Counted from the stretch's first letter, positions 8,634 to 19,306 are shown. The stretch is 64,000 bases of DNA from SAR86 cluster bacterium AG-313-D11 (GCA_003284215.1 QBVW01000004.1:61137-125136); one strand, 5' to 3'. A program made the numbers and translations. The notes: generated by a model from the sequence alone, not told the origin.

Positions 8634-11479
8634 CTTTCTTCTTGGTAATCTGACATGGAAGGACAAGAGCACATCAAATTCTTGTCTCCATAGACATTAT
8701 CGACTCTTCCTATCGGAGGCCAATATTTATTTCTACCCCTTAGATCAACAGGATAGGCGGCTACAGAACGAGAATATTTTTGTTGCCAGTTATCACTGGT
8801 TACTTTTTCAGCACAATGGGGAGCATTTCTTAAAGGGCTTTCTTCAATAGAGTATGTACCGCCTTCAACTTGTGTGATTTCATGACGAATATAAATCATA
8901 GCTTCAATAAATCTATCCAGTTCGGCCAACGATTCACTTTCAGTTGGCTCAATCATTAAAGTCCCAGGCACAGGAAAAGACATAGTTGGAGCATGAAATC
9001 CAAAATCTATTAATCTCTTTGCAATATCATCAACCTCAACCCCGCATAACTCTTTTAATGGCCTGATATCAACAATACATTCATGCGCAATCAAATTATT
9101 TTTGCCTGTATATAAAATTTTGAAGTGAGGGCTCAATTTTTGTGCAATATAATTTGCACTCAGAATTGCTACCTGTGTTGCCTTTCTTAGGCCTGATGCT
9201 CCCATCATTTGAATGTACATCCAGCTGATTGGAAGAATAGAAGCACTTCCGAAATTAGTTGCCGAGACTGGCCCAACATTCTTTAATGAGGGTTCATATG
9301 TCAAAGGATCAGATGGTAAATGAGGCACTAAATCTTTTACAACCCCAATTGGTCCAACACCCGGTCCACCGCCACCATGAGGAATGCAGAATGTCTTATG
9401 CAGATTAAGATGGGACACATCGCCCCCAAACTCACCCGGTTTGCATAAACCAACCATAGCATTCAAGTTGGCGCCATCAATATAAACCTTCCCGCCGTGA
9501 TCATGAACGATCTTGCATACTTCGGTTACGGTTGTCTCAAAGACTCCATGTGTTGAAGGGTAGGTAATCATAATGGCAGCTAACTCATCTGAATGCTTAG
9601 AAGCTTTTTCACCCAGATCCTCTAAATCAATATTCCCTTTTTTATCACAGCTTATTGGCACAACCTTCATGCCAGCCATTTGCGCAGACGCAGGATTTGT
9701 TCCGTGGGCTGATTCAGGAATTAAACATATCTTTCTTTGCTGCTCGCCATTACTTCGATGAAATGCATCGATTGCCAATAAACCAGCATATTCCCCTTGA
9801 GAACCAGCATTTGGTTGTAAAGATACAGCTGAATAACCCGTTATCTCGGTTAGCTTAGTCTCAAGATCATTTATTAAGGTTTTATAACCAGCCGTTTGAT
9901 CATGAGGCGCATAAGGATGAATGTTTGAGAATTCTTCCCAACCAACAGGGATCATTTCAGATGTGGCATTTAATTTCATAGTGCATGAGCCCAACGGAAT
10001 CATTGCTCGATCCAGAGCAATGTCTTTATCACCAAGTTTTCTTATGTACCTCAACATTTCTGTTTCAGTTCGATACAGATGAAAGACTGGGTGAGTTAGA
10101 TATTCAGATGATCTTACGATATTGATTGGCAGCTCGAAGTTTAAAACAGCCTTTTCTTTTTTCGACAAGTCTTTGAAAATTTTTGTTATTTTTTTGATCT
10201 CTTGGCTTGTTGTTGTTTCATCCAATGAGATGCTTATATGATTTGCATCAAGTACCCTAAGATTCATCAGTTGATCTTGAGCAGTTGAAAAAATTTCCTG
10301 TGTAAGAGATTCAGTAAAGATAGTTACAGTATCAAAAAAACTAGAAGACTTGAGATCATACCCAAGGTCATTAATTCCTTTTGCCAAGGCAACTGCTTTT
10401 GAGCGAACAGACTGAGCGATCTGTTTCAATCCACTCGGGCCATGATATGCAGCATAAAAACTTGCCATGATTGCTAAGAGTGCCTGGGCAGTACATATAT
10501 TGCTTGTGGCTTTCTCTCTTCTTATGTGCTGTTCTCTTGTTTGCAAAGCTAATCTGTATGCTGTTCTGCCGTCCTCATCAATCGATGCTCCAACTAATCT
10601 TCCAGGCAGGGATCTTTTATATTTTTCTTTGGTGGCCATAAATGCTGCATGTGGCCCACCAAAGCCGAGAGGCACCCCAAACCTTTGCGAGCTTCCTATT
10701 GCTATATCAGCACCCATCTCACCAGGGCTTTTTAATAGCGTTAGAGCCAACAAGTCGGTTGCCATGATCACCAGACCATTTTGTTCATGCATACTTACAA
10801 TTTCTTGAGAGAAATCAATGACCGCACCATCGTTGCCAGGATATTGGAGCAAAGCTCCAAAATATGTATCTTCTTTTAAATCATTTAACTGTTGTGGGTC
10901 ACCTATCATTACCTCAATACCTATCGGTTTAGCTCTTGCTGTCACCACAGAGATTGTTTGGGGAAAACAGTTTTGATCTACAAAAAATCTTTGGGATTTA
11001 GATTTACCAACTCTGTGAGCTAAAGTCATTGATTCTGCTGCTGCGGTGGCCTCATCAAGTAGGGACGCATTAGCTATTTCAAATCCCGTGAGATCTCCAA
11101 CCATGGTTTGAAAATTGATAAGTGCTTCCAACCTGCCTTGAGAGATTTCTGCCTGATAGGGGGTATAGGAGGTATACCATCCAGGGTTTTCAAAAACATT
11201 TCTTAAAATAACTTTTGGTGTAACTGTTCCATAGTAGCCTTGACCAATAAATGATCGATACACAGTATTTTCTTTTGATATTTCTTTTAGAGCTTTTAGC
11301 GCTTCTTCTTCAGACATGGCATCACCAAGATCAAGCTTTTCTTCAGTAAAGATATTTTTAGGTAGCACAGACTTTGAGAACTCTTCTAAGTCCTTATATC
11401 CAAGCTGATCTAGCAGAAGGTCAATATCCATCTGGCTTAAACCAATATGTCTTAGTGCAAAGCTATCAAAATTTTCCAT
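8630..11479 (-). CDS. gcvP: Glycine dehydrogenase (decarboxylating), P protein
   Basis: 949-residue single-chain P protein of the glycine cleavage system. It decarboxylates glycine on pyridoxal phosphate and hands the aminomethyl group to lipoyl-GcvH. Two homologous halves are present; the catalytic half holds the PLP lysine in [17 protein letters not shown], and the glycine-rich loop follows. The length is normal for the undivided form (E. coli 957). It is the last gene of gcvT-gcvH-gcvP, 59 bases after gcvH. Confidence 0.97.
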   Translation of the reverse strand: MENFDSFALRHIGLSQMDIDLLLDQLGYKDLEEFSKSVLPKNIFTEEKLDLGDAMSEEEALKALKEISKENTVYRSFIGQGYYGTVTPKVILRNVFENPGWYTSYTPYQAEISQGRLEALINFQTMVGDLTGFEIANASLLDEATAAAESMTLAHRVGKSKSQRFFVDQNCFPQTISVVTARAKPIGIEVMIGDPQQLNDLKEDTYFGALLQYPGNDGAVIDFSQEIVSMHEQNGLVIMATDLLALTLLKSPGEMGADIAIGSSQRFGVPLGFGGPHAAFMATKEKYKRSLPGRLVGASIDEDGRTAYRLALQTREQHIRREKATSNICTAQALLAIMASFYAAYHGPSGLKQIAQSVRSKAVALAKGINDLGYDLKSSSFFDTVTIFTESLTQEIFSTAQDQLMNLRVLDANHISISLDETTTSQEIKKITKIFKDLSKKEKAVLNFELPINIVRSSEYLTHPVFHLYRTETEMLRYIRKLGDKDIALDRAMIPLGSCTMKLNATSEMIPVGWEEFSNIHPYAPHDQTAGYKTLINDLETKLTEITGYSAVSLQPNAGSQGEYAGLLAIDAFHRSNGEQQRKICLIPESAHGTNPASAQMAGMKVVPISCDKKGNIDLEDLGEKASKHSDELAAIMITYPSTHGVFETTVTEVCKIVHDHGGKVYIDGANLNAMVGLCKPGEFGGDVSHLNLHKTFCIPHGGGGPGVGPIGVVKDLVPHLPSDPLTYEPSLKNVGPVSATNFGSASILPISWMYIQMMGASGLRKATQVAILSANYIAQKLSPHFKILYTGKNNLIAHECIVDIRPLKELCGVEVDDIAKRLIDFGFHAPTMSFPVPGTLMIEPTESESLAELDRFIEAMIYIRHEITQVEGGTYSIEESPLRNAPHCAEKVTSDNWQQKYSRSVAAYPVDLRGRNKYWPPIGRVDNVYGDKNLMCSCPSMSDYQEES

Positions 11480-11538
11480 TATTAATTTTTATTTCAAAGA
11501 GTGTGTATTTCCACTCATCAAGCTGTCTTAGTCTAGAG

Positions 11539-11925
11539 TTAGTCTTCGCAGACTGCACTGTAATCTTCAGGAGATAGCAAATTATCTAACTCGCCCATAT
11601 CAGAGGGAGTAAGTTTAAAGAACCATCCATCTTCGTACGGAGAAGAGTTTATTATTTCTGGTTGATCTTCTAATAGGGAGTTTACTTCTATGACTTCACC
11701 TGAAAGAGGAGAGTAAATATCTGAAGCAGCCTTTACAGATTCAACTATGGCAGTATCATTTTCAGCATCCACGGATTGCCCAACTTCAGGCAACTCAACA
11801 AAGACAATATCACCCAAAAGGTCTTGCGCATGATCACTGATACCAATGGTAATGGTGCCGTCTGATTCTACTCTCGCCCATTCATGGGATGAAAGGAATT
11901 TTAAATCGCCGGGTACATCACTCAT
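11539..11925 (-). CDS. gcvH: Glycine cleavage system H protein
   Basis: 128-residue lipoyl carrier. The lipoylated lysine is Lys65 in [20 protein letters not shown], and the family C-terminus [10 protein letters not shown] is present. It shuttles the methylamine group from GcvP to GcvT. It starts two bases after the gcvT stop, so the two are translationally close. No lipoate-attachment gene is in the window. Confidence 0.97.
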   Translation of the reverse strand: MSDVPGDLKFLSSHEWARVESDGTITIGISDHAQDLLGDIVFVELPEVGQSVDAENDTAIVESVKAASDIYSPLSGEVIEVNSLLEDQPEIINSSPYEDGWFFKLTPSDMGELDNLLSPEDYSAVCED

Positions 11926-11927
11926 AT

Positions 11928-12989
11928 TTAGATTTTACCTTTTCTTAGGAATCTAGGCGATACAAAATCAATATTTAATACCTTATTTCTTATCATAACC
12001 TTCCCATTTTCTTGAAAACCCTGATCCACTCTTGCGAGACCAATGCTAGATTGTAGAGTGGGAGAATATGAGCCACTTAACACCATACCTTTTCCTTGTT
12101 CATGAGTGATCTCATAACCAGATCTTAGAACTCCCTTATCTTGAAGAATAATGCCAACTATTTTTTGTGATTTACTTTGATCAATTGATAGGAGAGCATC
12201 TTTTCCAATGAATTTACGATTCTGATTGCTCATATCAATCGTCCAGCCCAAATTTGATTCATATGGGTGGTTATTGATTGTCATATCATTACCATATAAA
12301 TTTAAACCTGCCTCCAGTCGAAGGGTATCACGAGCTCCCAAACCAATAGGTGCGCATCCCAGCTCTAATGCTTGGTTCCACAAGTGATCAATATCTTGAG
12401 TTGGAACAATTAATTCCAGGCCGTCTTCGCCAGTGTAACCAGTTCTTGCATACAATTTATCGCCCTCAAACATGCACTCAAATGATTGCAGGCTATTTAC
12501 TTGAGCATCAATCTCTTTAATTTCCAAAATTTTTTTGAGCGCATTAGGGCCTTGAATAGCTAGTACGCCCATATCAGATCTTTCAATGACCTTTACCCCA
12601 AATTCAACAGCATGTTTTTCGAACCATTGCCTATTTTGCTCTCGGGTTGAACAATTGGAAACCAGTCTAAACTTATTGTTTGCATGATAGATGATGAGGT
12701 CATCTAAAATACCACCTTCTTCATTAAGCAGAGCACCATAAATTGCCTTGTCATCCTTGTAGATTTTTTTAATGTCATTCGCAAAAATTTTTTCAAAGAA
12801 GGCAATTTGATCGCCATCATCAAAATCAAACACTGACATGTGCGATACATCAAAAATGCCTGCTGCATTTCTCACAGCATTATGCTCTTCGATCAGAGAT
12901 GAATAACTAATTGGCATTTCCCAATTAGAAAAGTTCACCATTTTAGCGCCCAGTTGAATATGAGCATTATGAAGCGATGTTTTATTCAT
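11928..12989 (-). CDS. gcvT: Aminomethyltransferase, glycine cleavage T protein
   Basis: 353-residue tetrahydrofolate-dependent T protein that releases ammonia and forms methylene-tetrahydrofolate. [24 protein letters not shown] and [17 protein letters not shown] are family blocks, the last holding the folate-binding region. It is the first gene of the operon and is divergent from the iron ABC transporter across a 123-base gap. The methylene-THF it makes feeds serine and, through thyA and folA nearby, thymidylate. I see no glycine riboswitch in the short leader. Confidence 0.96.
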   Translation of the reverse strand: MNKTSLHNAHIQLGAKMVNFSNWEMPISYSSLIEEHNAVRNAAGIFDVSHMSVFDFDDGDQIAFFEKIFANDIKKIYKDDKAIYGALLNEEGGILDDLIIYHANNKFRLVSNCSTREQNRQWFEKHAVEFGVKVIERSDMGVLAIQGPNALKKILEIKEIDAQVNSLQSFECMFEGDKLYARTGYTGEDGLELIVPTQDIDHLWNQALELGCAPIGLGARDTLRLEAGLNLYGNDMTINNHPYESNLGWTIDMSNQNRKFIGKDALLSIDQSKSQKIVGIILQDKGVLRSGYEITHEQGKGMVLSGSYSPTLQSSIGLARVDQGFQENGKVMIRNKVLNIDFVSPRFLRKGKI

Positions 12990-13042
12990 TGATATTTTTA
13001 CTCATAGGAATGCATACTAACATCTTAATTCAGCCGGTTAAT

Positions 13043-13070
13043 TTGAAAAGGGCTTTTCTTTGTATATAAT
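13043..13070 (+). promoter_or_regulatory. Sigma-70 promoter of the iron ABC operon
   Basis: TTGAAA at 13043-13048 and a perfect TATAAT at 13065-13070 are separated by 16 bases. They read toward the substrate-binding protein gene that starts at 13113. The Fur-type box begins six bases after the -10 and would cover the transcription start. Confidence 0.7.
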
Positions 13071-13075
13071 CCAAA

Positions 13076-13090
13076 CGAGAATCATTCTCA
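13076..13090. promoter_or_regulatory. Fur-type box
   Basis: CGAGAATCATTCTCA is a near-perfect 7-1-7 inverted repeat (GAGAAT-C-ATTCTC is exact). It matches the Fur consensus TGATAAT-n-ATTATCA at 11 of 14 positions. It sits over the expected start of transcription of an iron importer, where a bound repressor would block initiation when iron is plentiful. Confidence 0.7.
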
Positions 13091-13112
13091 ATTAACAATT
13101 ACGAGGTTATCT

Positions 13113-14132
13113 ATGTTTAAGTCTTTGTTTTCGATCATTTTTATGCTGGTTAGTTCTTTATCATTTGCTAATGAGGTCAATATATATACTTCTAGGCATT
13201 ATGATTCTGATGATCAGCTATATGACGATTTTCGTAATGAAACAGGAATTAAAATTAATGTTATATCCGGTAATGGGAATGCTTTGCTCGAAAGACTAAA
13301 ATCTGAAGGAAAAAACTCACCAGCTGACATTTTCTTTACAGTTGATGCTGGTAATTTATGGAAAATTCAAAAAGAAGGATATTTTCAAAGCATTTCATCT
13401 TCAAAAGCTCTTTCAATCGTTCCAATGAACTTAAGAGGCCCAAACAATGAATGGATCGCAATTGCCAAAAGAGCAAGAGTGATTTTTTATAATCCTAAAA
13501 CTGTTTCGGATGAAGAGCTCACAGATCTTAGCTATGAGAACTTATCAAGCGATGAGTGGAATGGAAGAGTTGTAATAAGAAGTTCAAGTAACATTTATAA
13601 CCAATCACTAGTTGCATCATTGATATCAACTCACGGCATTGAAAAAACAGAAAAATGGGCCAAAGGTCTTGTTTCTAATTTAGCAAGAAAACCTCAAGGG
13701 AATGATAGATCGCAGATTATGGCGGTTGCTAATGGGTTGGCTGACCTTGCAATCGCAAATAGCTATTATTACGGGTACATGTTGTCTGGAAAAGCAGGAA
13801 ATGAGCAAGTTAAAGCGGCCAAAAAAGTAAAAATGCTTTTTCCTAATCAAAGCAATAGAGGAGTCCACATAAATATCAGTGGGCTGGGAGTTCTTAAGAA
13901 TGCCAAAAACATTGACAATGCAAACAGGTTTATTGAGTTTTTGCTTTCAAGAGAAATGCAATCAAGCATGGTAAATAATTCATTTGAATACCCCGTTCTA
14001 ACTGATGTATCGCCTCATCCAGATATAGCCAGTTCAGGCTTAGGTTTTCTTGAGGACAAAATGCAGGTCTCAGAATATGGAAAGTTTAATTCAGAAGCTA
14101 TAAAACTTATGGACAGGGCTGGCTGGAAATAA
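13113..14132 (+). CDS. fbpA: Ferric iron ABC transporter, periplasmic binding protein
   Basis: 339-residue extracellular solute-binding protein of the FbpA/FutA/IdiA type. A signal peptide is cleaved likely after SFA (residue 19), giving mature NEVNIYTSRHYDSDDQLYDDF, a start typical of ferric-binding proteins. IANSYYYGYML near residues 215-225 has the paired tyrosines that bind Fe(III) in this family. It is followed by a permease (46-base gap) and an ATPase gene. The Fur-type box just upstream supports iron as substrate. Confidence 0.93.
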   Translation: MFKSLFSIIFMLVSSLSFANEVNIYTSRHYDSDDQLYDDFRNETGIKINVISGNGNALLERLKSEGKNSPADIFFTVDAGNLWKIQKEGYFQSISSSKALSIVPMNLRGPNNEWIAIAKRARVIFYNPKTVSDEELTDLSYENLSSDEWNGRVVIRSSSNIYNQSLVASLISTHGIEKTEKWAKGLVSNLARKPQGNDRSQIMAVANGLADLAIANSYYYGYMLSGKAGNEQVKAAKKVKMLFPNQSNRGVHINISGLGVLKNAKNIDNANRFIEFLLSREMQSSMVNNSFEYPVLTDVSPHPDIASSGLGFLEDKMQVSEYGKFNSEAIKLMDRAGWK

Positions 14133-14178
14133 CAATACTGTGATAACCTCATTTATTAATTAAACTCAGTTTTATAAA

Positions 14179-15801
14179 GTGCGGTCTTCAAAAATCTTTT
14201 CTGTTTGGCATGGTATTCCGCTTTTTATCCTTTTATTTTTTCTGGCTCCAATTCTAATTATCTTATCTAGTGTATTCGCTGATTACTCCGAAAACTGGAG
14301 TCACATATATGAGTATGTCTTAGGTGACTACATTCTCAATTCATTCATCTTGGTATCTGGGGTTTCTTTACTAGTTATGATCATTGGCTCTCTGACGGCA
14401 TGGTTAGTATCAAACTATCAATTTTTTGGAAAACGGTTTTTTGAATGGGGTCTTATATTACCATTGGCAATACCACCTTATATTTTGGCTTACACCTTTA
14501 CTGGGTTATTTGATTCATATGGAACAATGAATGAAATTGCTCGGTCACTATTTAATTTAGAACAAAATGAGATGCTATTTCCTAATATCAGAAATATCTA
14601 TGGCGCAATTATAGTTTTTTCATTCACCCTTTATCCATATGTATACTTGATTTGTCGAACCGCTTTTCTCAATCAATCTAGATCCATGTTCGAGGTTGGC
14701 AGAACATTGGGTTTATCCCAAGCATCAATTTTTTTAAAACTTGCTCTTCCCTTGGTAAGGCCTGCATTAATTGCAGGTACAATGATTGTAGCCATGGAGA
14801 CTTTGTCTGATTTCGGTGCAGTCGATCATTTCGCCATTTCAACATTTACAACTGGTATTTTTAGAACATGGTATGGAATGTATGATTTAACAACAGCAAT
14901 GCAGCTTGCATCAATGTTGTTAATATTTATCACTTTTTGCTTAGTGATCGAGCGCACCTCTAGAAAAAATGCTAACTATTCCACCATTGGATCAAACTTT
15001 AAACCAATACAGGTGATAAGATTGGGCTCACTTGGATCCTTTGTATGCTTCTTTGTATGTTTTATCCCAATATTTATTGGTTTTATATTGCCTATACTTG
15101 AGATTTTAAATTGGTCTTTAAGATTTAACACTAGCTTTTTTAATGAACAATTTTTTTCAATATCATTAAATACAGTTTTATTATCAATTCTCTCAGCAAT
15201 TCTGTGTACTTTTATTGCCATGATTATTAATTTTTCAATTAGATATAAAAATAGCTCTGTAATTAAATCTATAAACCCCTTTTTAAACATTGGCTATGCT
15301 GTTCCAGGCCTTATTCTTGCAGTTGGAATTGTTCAATTATTTGTATTTTTAGATAACAATATCTTGAATTTTTTTGAGGGATATTTCCTTACTGGAAGCT
15401 TATTTGGCTTAATCTTTGCATACATTATCAAATCATATGCTTTGGCCAATTCAACTTATGAGGCTGGCTATCAAAAAATTAGCCAAACAATTGATGACAG
15501 CGCGCGCGTTCTAAAATCGACGGGTTTAAACCTTCTTTTTAGAGTCCATTTTCCAATACTGAAAACAAGTTTTTTTACAAGCCTTCTTTTAGTAACCTCT
15601 GAAGTTGTAAAAGAATTACCAGCCACCTTAATTTTGAGGCCTTTTAATTTTGAAACTTTGGCAGTTTCGACATATATTTATGCTTCTGAGGAAAGAATGG
15701 TCGAGGCAGCAGCTCCAGCAACCGCGATAATATTGATTGGATTAATACCGATTTTCTTTATCTCGCAAATGATTAGGGCATCAAGATTGGAAAAGAGCTA
15801 A
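14179..15801 (+). CDS. fbpB: Ferric iron ABC transporter, fused permease
   Basis: 540-residue inner membrane permease with two homologous halves and about twelve membrane segments. Each half has an EAA-type loop that docks the ATPase: VGRTLGLSQASIFLKLALP near residue 173-191 and ARVLKSTGLNLLFRVHFP near 440-457. Translation begins at GTG 14179; no ATG lies close by in frame. The stop overlaps the ATPase start (TAATG). Confidence 0.93.
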   Translation: MRSSKIFSVWHGIPLFILLFFLAPILIILSSVFADYSENWSHIYEYVLGDYILNSFILVSGVSLLVMIIGSLTAWLVSNYQFFGKRFFEWGLILPLAIPPYILAYTFTGLFDSYGTMNEIARSLFNLEQNEMLFPNIRNIYGAIIVFSFTLYPYVYLICRTAFLNQSRSMFEVGRTLGLSQASIFLKLALPLVRPALIAGTMIVAMETLSDFGAVDHFAISTFTTGIFRTWYGMYDLTTAMQLASMLLIFITFCLVIERTSRKNANYSTIGSNFKPIQVIRLGSLGSFVCFFVCFIPIFIGFILPILEILNWSLRFNTSFFNEQFFSISLNTVLLSILSAILCTFIAMIINFSIRYKNSSVIKSINPFLNIGYAVPGLILAVGIVQLFVFLDNNILNFFEGYFLTGSLFGLIFAYIIKSYALANSTYEAGYQKISQTIDDSARVLKSTGLNLLFRVHFPILKTSFFTSLLLVTSEVVKELPATLILRPFNFETLAVSTYIYASEERMVEAAAPATAIILIGLIPIFFISQMIRASRLEKS

Positions 15802-16454
15802 TGAAAAATATACTTGAAATTAGAAATTTATCTCATGCCTATGATCAAGCTGGTTCAATAATTAAAGATTTTAATTTTTCGTTAAAGAAAGGTGAAATAG
15901 TTTCAATTCTTGGTCCTTCTGGTATAGGGAAAACCACTCTATTAAGAATCGTTGCTGGATTAGAGGACGTAATGGATGGCGAGGTAATCATAAGCGAAAA
16001 AGTTGCTTCAAAGAAAAATTTCCTTTTGCCTCCAGAAAAAAGAAATTTAGGATTGGTGGTTGAAGACAGAGCTCTTTTTCCACATCTTAATATTGAAAAA
16101 AATGTAATGTTTGGCATCAGCCATATTCAAGAAAGAGAATCTTTAGCTCAAGAGTATCTTAGTCTATTTAAGGTTGCTGATCTAAGCAAAAAATATCCTC
16201 ATGAAATTTCTGCTGGCCAGCAACAAAGGGTTGCATTTGCCAGAGCATTAATCACTAATCCAGATATTCTTTTGCTTGATGAGCCGTTTGGCGCACTAGA
16301 TAAAAATCTTAAAGAGGAGTTACACGAAGAGACCAAGAAAATTTTTAAAAATAAAGATTTATCTGTCTTGTTAGTAACTCATGACGAAGAAGAAGCTAAG
16401 TATTTTTCAGATAGGATAATAGAATTTCAAGAAGACAAGATTTTTATTCGCTAA
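15801..16454 (+). CDS. fbpC: Ferric iron ABC transporter, ATP-binding protein (short)
   Basis: 217-residue ATPase. Walker A is GPSGIGKTT at residues 38-46, the signature is EISAGQQQRVAFARA and Walker B ILLLDEPFGALD, followed by the H-loop LLVTHDEEEA. At about 217 residues it lacks the C-terminal TOBE-type regulatory domain found in the usual 350-residue FbpC. The Q-loop, normally VFQDYALFPH, reads VVEDRALFPH, so glutamate (residue 88) replaces the conserved glutamine. It is translationally coupled to the permease. Confidence 0.92.
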   Translation: MKNILEIRNLSHAYDQAGSIIKDFNFSLKKGEIVSILGPSGIGKTTLLRIVAGLEDVMDGEVIISEKVASKKNFLLPPEKRNLGLVVEDRALFPHLNIEKNVMFGISHIQERESLAQEYLSLFKVADLSKKYPHEISAGQQQRVAFARALITNPDILLLDEPFGALDKNLKEELHEETKKIFKNKDLSVLLVTHDEEEAKYFSDRIIEFQEDKIFIR

Positions 16455-16461
16455 TTATTTT

Positions 16462-17352
16462 TTAACTTTCTACTTGATCCATATTTTTAATTGCCTTGTT
16501 CATTTGCCTTTCTCTTGTAGCATGCTCATTAACAGCTTTTAACATTGCGTCAGTCTTTTTCTGTAGCTCTTCCGTAGAGCTTCCAAAATTTTCAAATTCT
16601 TTTTTGAGTTTCCCAAACTCTTTCATAATCTCACTCGCTCTTTCATTAAGAGCAAGAGTTCTAAACCCCATATGAACGCTTATTAAATATGCAGCAAGAG
16701 AATTTGGCCCCATAATGAGAACTCGGTTATCTCTAAATATTTCTTCTCTTATGTTGTCAATTGAATCAATGAGCTGCATGAGCGATTCACTTGGGATGTA
16801 CATAATGCCTAGTTCAATAGTTATGCCTGATTGGATATATTTTTCTTTTATATCTTTCGCATCTTTTTGAACGTGTCTTCTAATTGCATCTGAAGAAGCT
16901 TTGATGAGTTGAGGGTTTCTATTGTCAACGGCAGATAAGTAGTTATCAAATAGACCTGATGGAAATTTTGCATCAATGGGAAGAAGCAAACCCTCCGGTA
17001 ATTTGATTGCAAATTCAACTCTTCTACCTGAACCAGGGATCACTTCTGCGTTAGCAATAAATTGATTATGGTGAAAAATATCCTTCACAATTGCATCTAG
17101 CGACCATTCACCAAAAGTCCCAGCAAGAGCACCACCAGATAAATACCGATTAAGTTTACTTAGAGGATCTTGGAAGGATTGAATATCATTTGATAGGTCA
17201 GATAGTTTCGCTTCTTGTCTTTCGACAGCTTTATCGAGATCCCTAAGCGACTCTTTAGAATCTGAGCTTTGCGAGCTGTCTTTGATATTAAGATAGATTA
17301 ATAGCCCTAAAAGCAGGATTATTACTACTAAAAGAATCCATATATATGTCAC
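16462..17352 (-). CDS. rmuC: RmuC-family DNA recombination protein
   Basis: 296-residue RmuC, a nuclease-fold protein that limits inversions at repeats in E. coli. An N-terminal membrane anchor (residues 4-22) is followed by a coiled coil to about residue 65 and the RmuC domain (GTFGEWSLDAIVKDI, then PIDAKFPSGLFDNYL). It is much shorter than the 475-residue E. coli protein because the long coiled-coil region is trimmed, as in many compact genomes. It converges on the ABC ATPase gene with a gap of seven bases. Confidence 0.9.
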   Translation of the reverse strand: MTYIWILLVVIILLLGLLIYLNIKDSSQSSDSKESLRDLDKAVERQEAKLSDLSNDIQSFQDPLSKLNRYLSGGALAGTFGEWSLDAIVKDIFHHNQFIANAEVIPGSGRRVEFAIKLPEGLLLPIDAKFPSGLFDNYLSAVDNRNPQLIKASSDAIRRHVQKDAKDIKEKYIQSGITIELGIMYIPSESLMQLIDSIDNIREEIFRDNRVLIMGPNSLAAYLISVHMGFRTLALNERASEIMKEFGKLKKEFENFGSSTEELQKKTDAMLKAVNEHATRERQMNKAIKNMDQVES

Positions 17353-17401
17353 TTATAAATTTATCCTATAAAATATATTTACTTATATACCCAATGATAC
17401 T

Positions 17402-18604
17402 ATGGATGAATCTCTGGAATCTAAATTTGCCACTTTAAAATCTAAAAACCTAAAGATTGATTTAACTCGTGGTAAACCTGGCTCTGATCAATTAGATCTT
17501 TCAAACGATCTTTTAAATTTAAAGGTACCTGCTGAGAGCCCAAGCGGGGTAGATGTTCGCAACTATGGCGACCCTTTAGGTATCCCTGAGGCAAGAGCGC
17601 TGGGAGGCGAGTTACTTTCAGCTCCTGTAGGTAACACCTTGGTTGGAGAGCAATCCAGTTTACTTCTTATCTATCAACTTATTCTGGCAAATTATCTATT
17701 TGGCCTAGAGACGCCATGGAAGAACCAAGAAAACTTGAAGTTTATTTGTCCTGTTCCAGGCTTTGATAGGCATTTCAGATTATTGGATGATTTTGGAATA
17801 GAAATGTTACCAGTTCCCCTGACTGGGTCTGGCGTAGACATTAATAAATTTAAAGTATTGCTTGCAGAACATGAAAATATCAAAGGCATCATCTGCGTTC
17901 CTCGTCACTCTAATCCTACTGGTGATATTTACACAGATGACAATATGTCAGAGCTGTTAGAGGCAGGAAAATCTTACTCAAATGAATTTTTGTTTATCTT
18001 CGATCATGCATATTTATTGCATGACTTTTCACCAACCCCGAATCAAACATCCTCATGGGAGCTAGCTAAGAAATTTGATGCTTTGGATCAAACCGCAATT
18101 TTTTGTTCTTTTTCCAAGGTCACATTTGGTGGCGGTGGATTATCTTTTGCAGCAGCTGGCACAAAGCTTTTTAATCTTTTGGTGAGACAAAGAGGCTCCA
18201 TGATAGTTTGCTCCGATAAAGTTAATCAGATGCGTCATATACAATTTCTTAAAAATAAGCATGATGTTTTTAATCATATGAGCAAGCATGCAGACTTGGT
18301 TAAACCGAAATTTGAAATAGCTTTTCAAGCATTAGACTCTTTAAGCTCAGAGATAGGTAGTTACAAGAAACCAACGGGCGGATATTTTATTTCTTACAAC
18401 ACAAGCAAGCCGATTGCTAAAAGGGTAATAGCGCTATGTGAAGAGGTCGGGGTTTTGATAACTCCTGCTGGATCGACATACCCACACTTTGATGATCCTT
18501 TAGACTCAAATATTAGATTGGCACCAACCTTTCTAGGTTTAGAGGATTTAAAAGAAGCAATGGAAGTTTTCACAACCTCTCTGCAGATAGCTTTTGAAGA
18601 ATAG
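17402..18604 (+). CDS. Type Ic aspartate aminotransferase-like PLP enzyme
   Basis: 400-residue fold-type I aminotransferase of the group first placed near MocR and later shown to include actinobacterial aspartate aminotransferases (Pfam Asp_aminotransf). DLTRGKPGSDQLDLS opens the protein, VPRHSNPTGDIYTDDNM holds the cofactor-ring asparagine, and FCSFSKVTFGGGGLSF holds the PLP lysine at residue 239. IRLAPTF near the end supplies the carboxylate-binding arginine. It stands alone between convergent and divergent neighbours. Aspartate/2-oxoglutarate transamination is the best guess. Confidence 0.85.
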   Translation: MDESLESKFATLKSKNLKIDLTRGKPGSDQLDLSNDLLNLKVPAESPSGVDVRNYGDPLGIPEARALGGELLSAPVGNTLVGEQSSLLLIYQLILANYLFGLETPWKNQENLKFICPVPGFDRHFRLLDDFGIEMLPVPLTGSGVDINKFKVLLAEHENIKGIICVPRHSNPTGDIYTDDNMSELLEAGKSYSNEFLFIFDHAYLLHDFSPTPNQTSSWELAKKFDALDQTAIFCSFSKVTFGGGGLSFAAAGTKLFNLLVRQRGSMIVCSDKVNQMRHIQFLKNKHDVFNHMSKHADLVKPKFEIAFQALDSLSSEIGSYKKPTGGYFISYNTSKPIAKRVIALCEEVGVLITPAGSTYPHFDDPLDSNIRLAPTFLGLEDLKEAMEVFTTSLQIAFEE

Positions 18605-18605
18605 A

Positions 18606-18950
18606 CTAGTTTACAGCTCTTGAGAGCGGCACAAATCTGCCATCTTCAAAATGAGAAAATAAATTTTTAATTTCTGGATGTTTCGGTAATTCTTCTGAGA
18701 TATCATCAAGCAGATTTTGTTCTGATACATAAGCCACATAAAAGATGTGACCATTTTCAGCAAAGAGATGATAAAAGGGCTGGTTTTTTCTCGGACGAAT
18801 AGATGTCGGTATAGATTGATACCATTCTTCTGTATTATTGAATTCTGGATCAACATCAAATATGACTCCACGAAAATCAAGGAAGCGATGTTTTACCACT
18901 GCCCCGATGGCAAATTTTGTTTCAACTAGCTCTTGTTTTATATTACTCAT
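18606..18950 (-). CDS. hspQ: Heat shock protein HspQ
   Basis: About 114 residues of the HspQ/YccV family (hemimethylated-DNA-binding-like fold), which in E. coli adjusts Lon protease specificity and DnaA stability. FAIGAVVKHRFLDFRGVIFDVDPEF is the start of the domain, and QPFYHLFAENGHIFYVAYVSEQNL the core. I chose the ATG at 18950; a GTG at 18959 would add three residues. Its 5' end faces the YbjQ gene, 38 bases away. It ends one base from the convergent aminotransferase. Confidence 0.92.
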   Translation of the reverse strand: MSNIKQELVETKFAIGAVVKHRFLDFRGVIFDVDPEFNNTEEWYQSIPTSIRPRKNQPFYHLFAENGHIFYVAYVSEQNLLDDISEELPKHPEIKNLFSHFEDGRFVPLSRAVN

Positions 18951-18988
18951 ATGATTCACTTAATCATATCAAATTTTTGGAGCAAACT

Positions 18989-19306
18989 ATGTTAGTAACC
19001 AGCACCCCATCAATAGAAGGTAAAAAAATTCATACATATCTTGGGATTGTCATGGGCAGCACTGTAAGAGCAAGACATCTGGGCACAGATATTTTAGCAA
19101 CACTTAAGAATTTAGTTGGTGGCGAACTTAAAAGTTATTCAATATTATTGATGCAAGCAAGAGAGGAAGCCATGGAAAGGATGGTTTCCAATGCTGAAGA
19201 CATGGGTGCAGATGCAGTTATTAATTTTCGATATGAGACTTCAACCATAGCAGCGGCCGCTTCAGAAGTTATTGCATATGGTACGGCTGTAAAGTTTGAA
19301 GATTGA
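18989..19306 (+). CDS. YbjQ-family (DUF74) protein
   Basis: 105-residue member of the YbjQ/UPF0145 heavy-metal-binding-domain family. YLGIVMGSTVRARHLGTDI and the AREEAMERMVSNAEDMGADAVINFRYET block are diagnostic. I start it at the ATG at 18989, preceded by GGAG at 18979-18982; a longer open frame to 18917 would run into hspQ. The family forms a pentameric beta fold with no firm function. It overlaps the next gene by 11 bases. Confidence 0.9.
   Translation: MLVTSTPSIEGKKIHTYLGIVMGSTVRARHLGTDILATLKNLVGGELKSYSILLMQAREEAMERMVSNAEDMGADAVINFRYETSTIAAAASEVIAYGTAVKFED

Noticed and set aside
10467..10808. Plus-strand open frame of 113 codons
   Set aside because: It lies fully inside gcvP on the other strand, with low-quality composition.
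12990..13112. Glycine riboswitch upstream of gcvT
   Set aside because: Only 123 bases are shared with a divergent promoter and no paired aptamer-like stems are visible.
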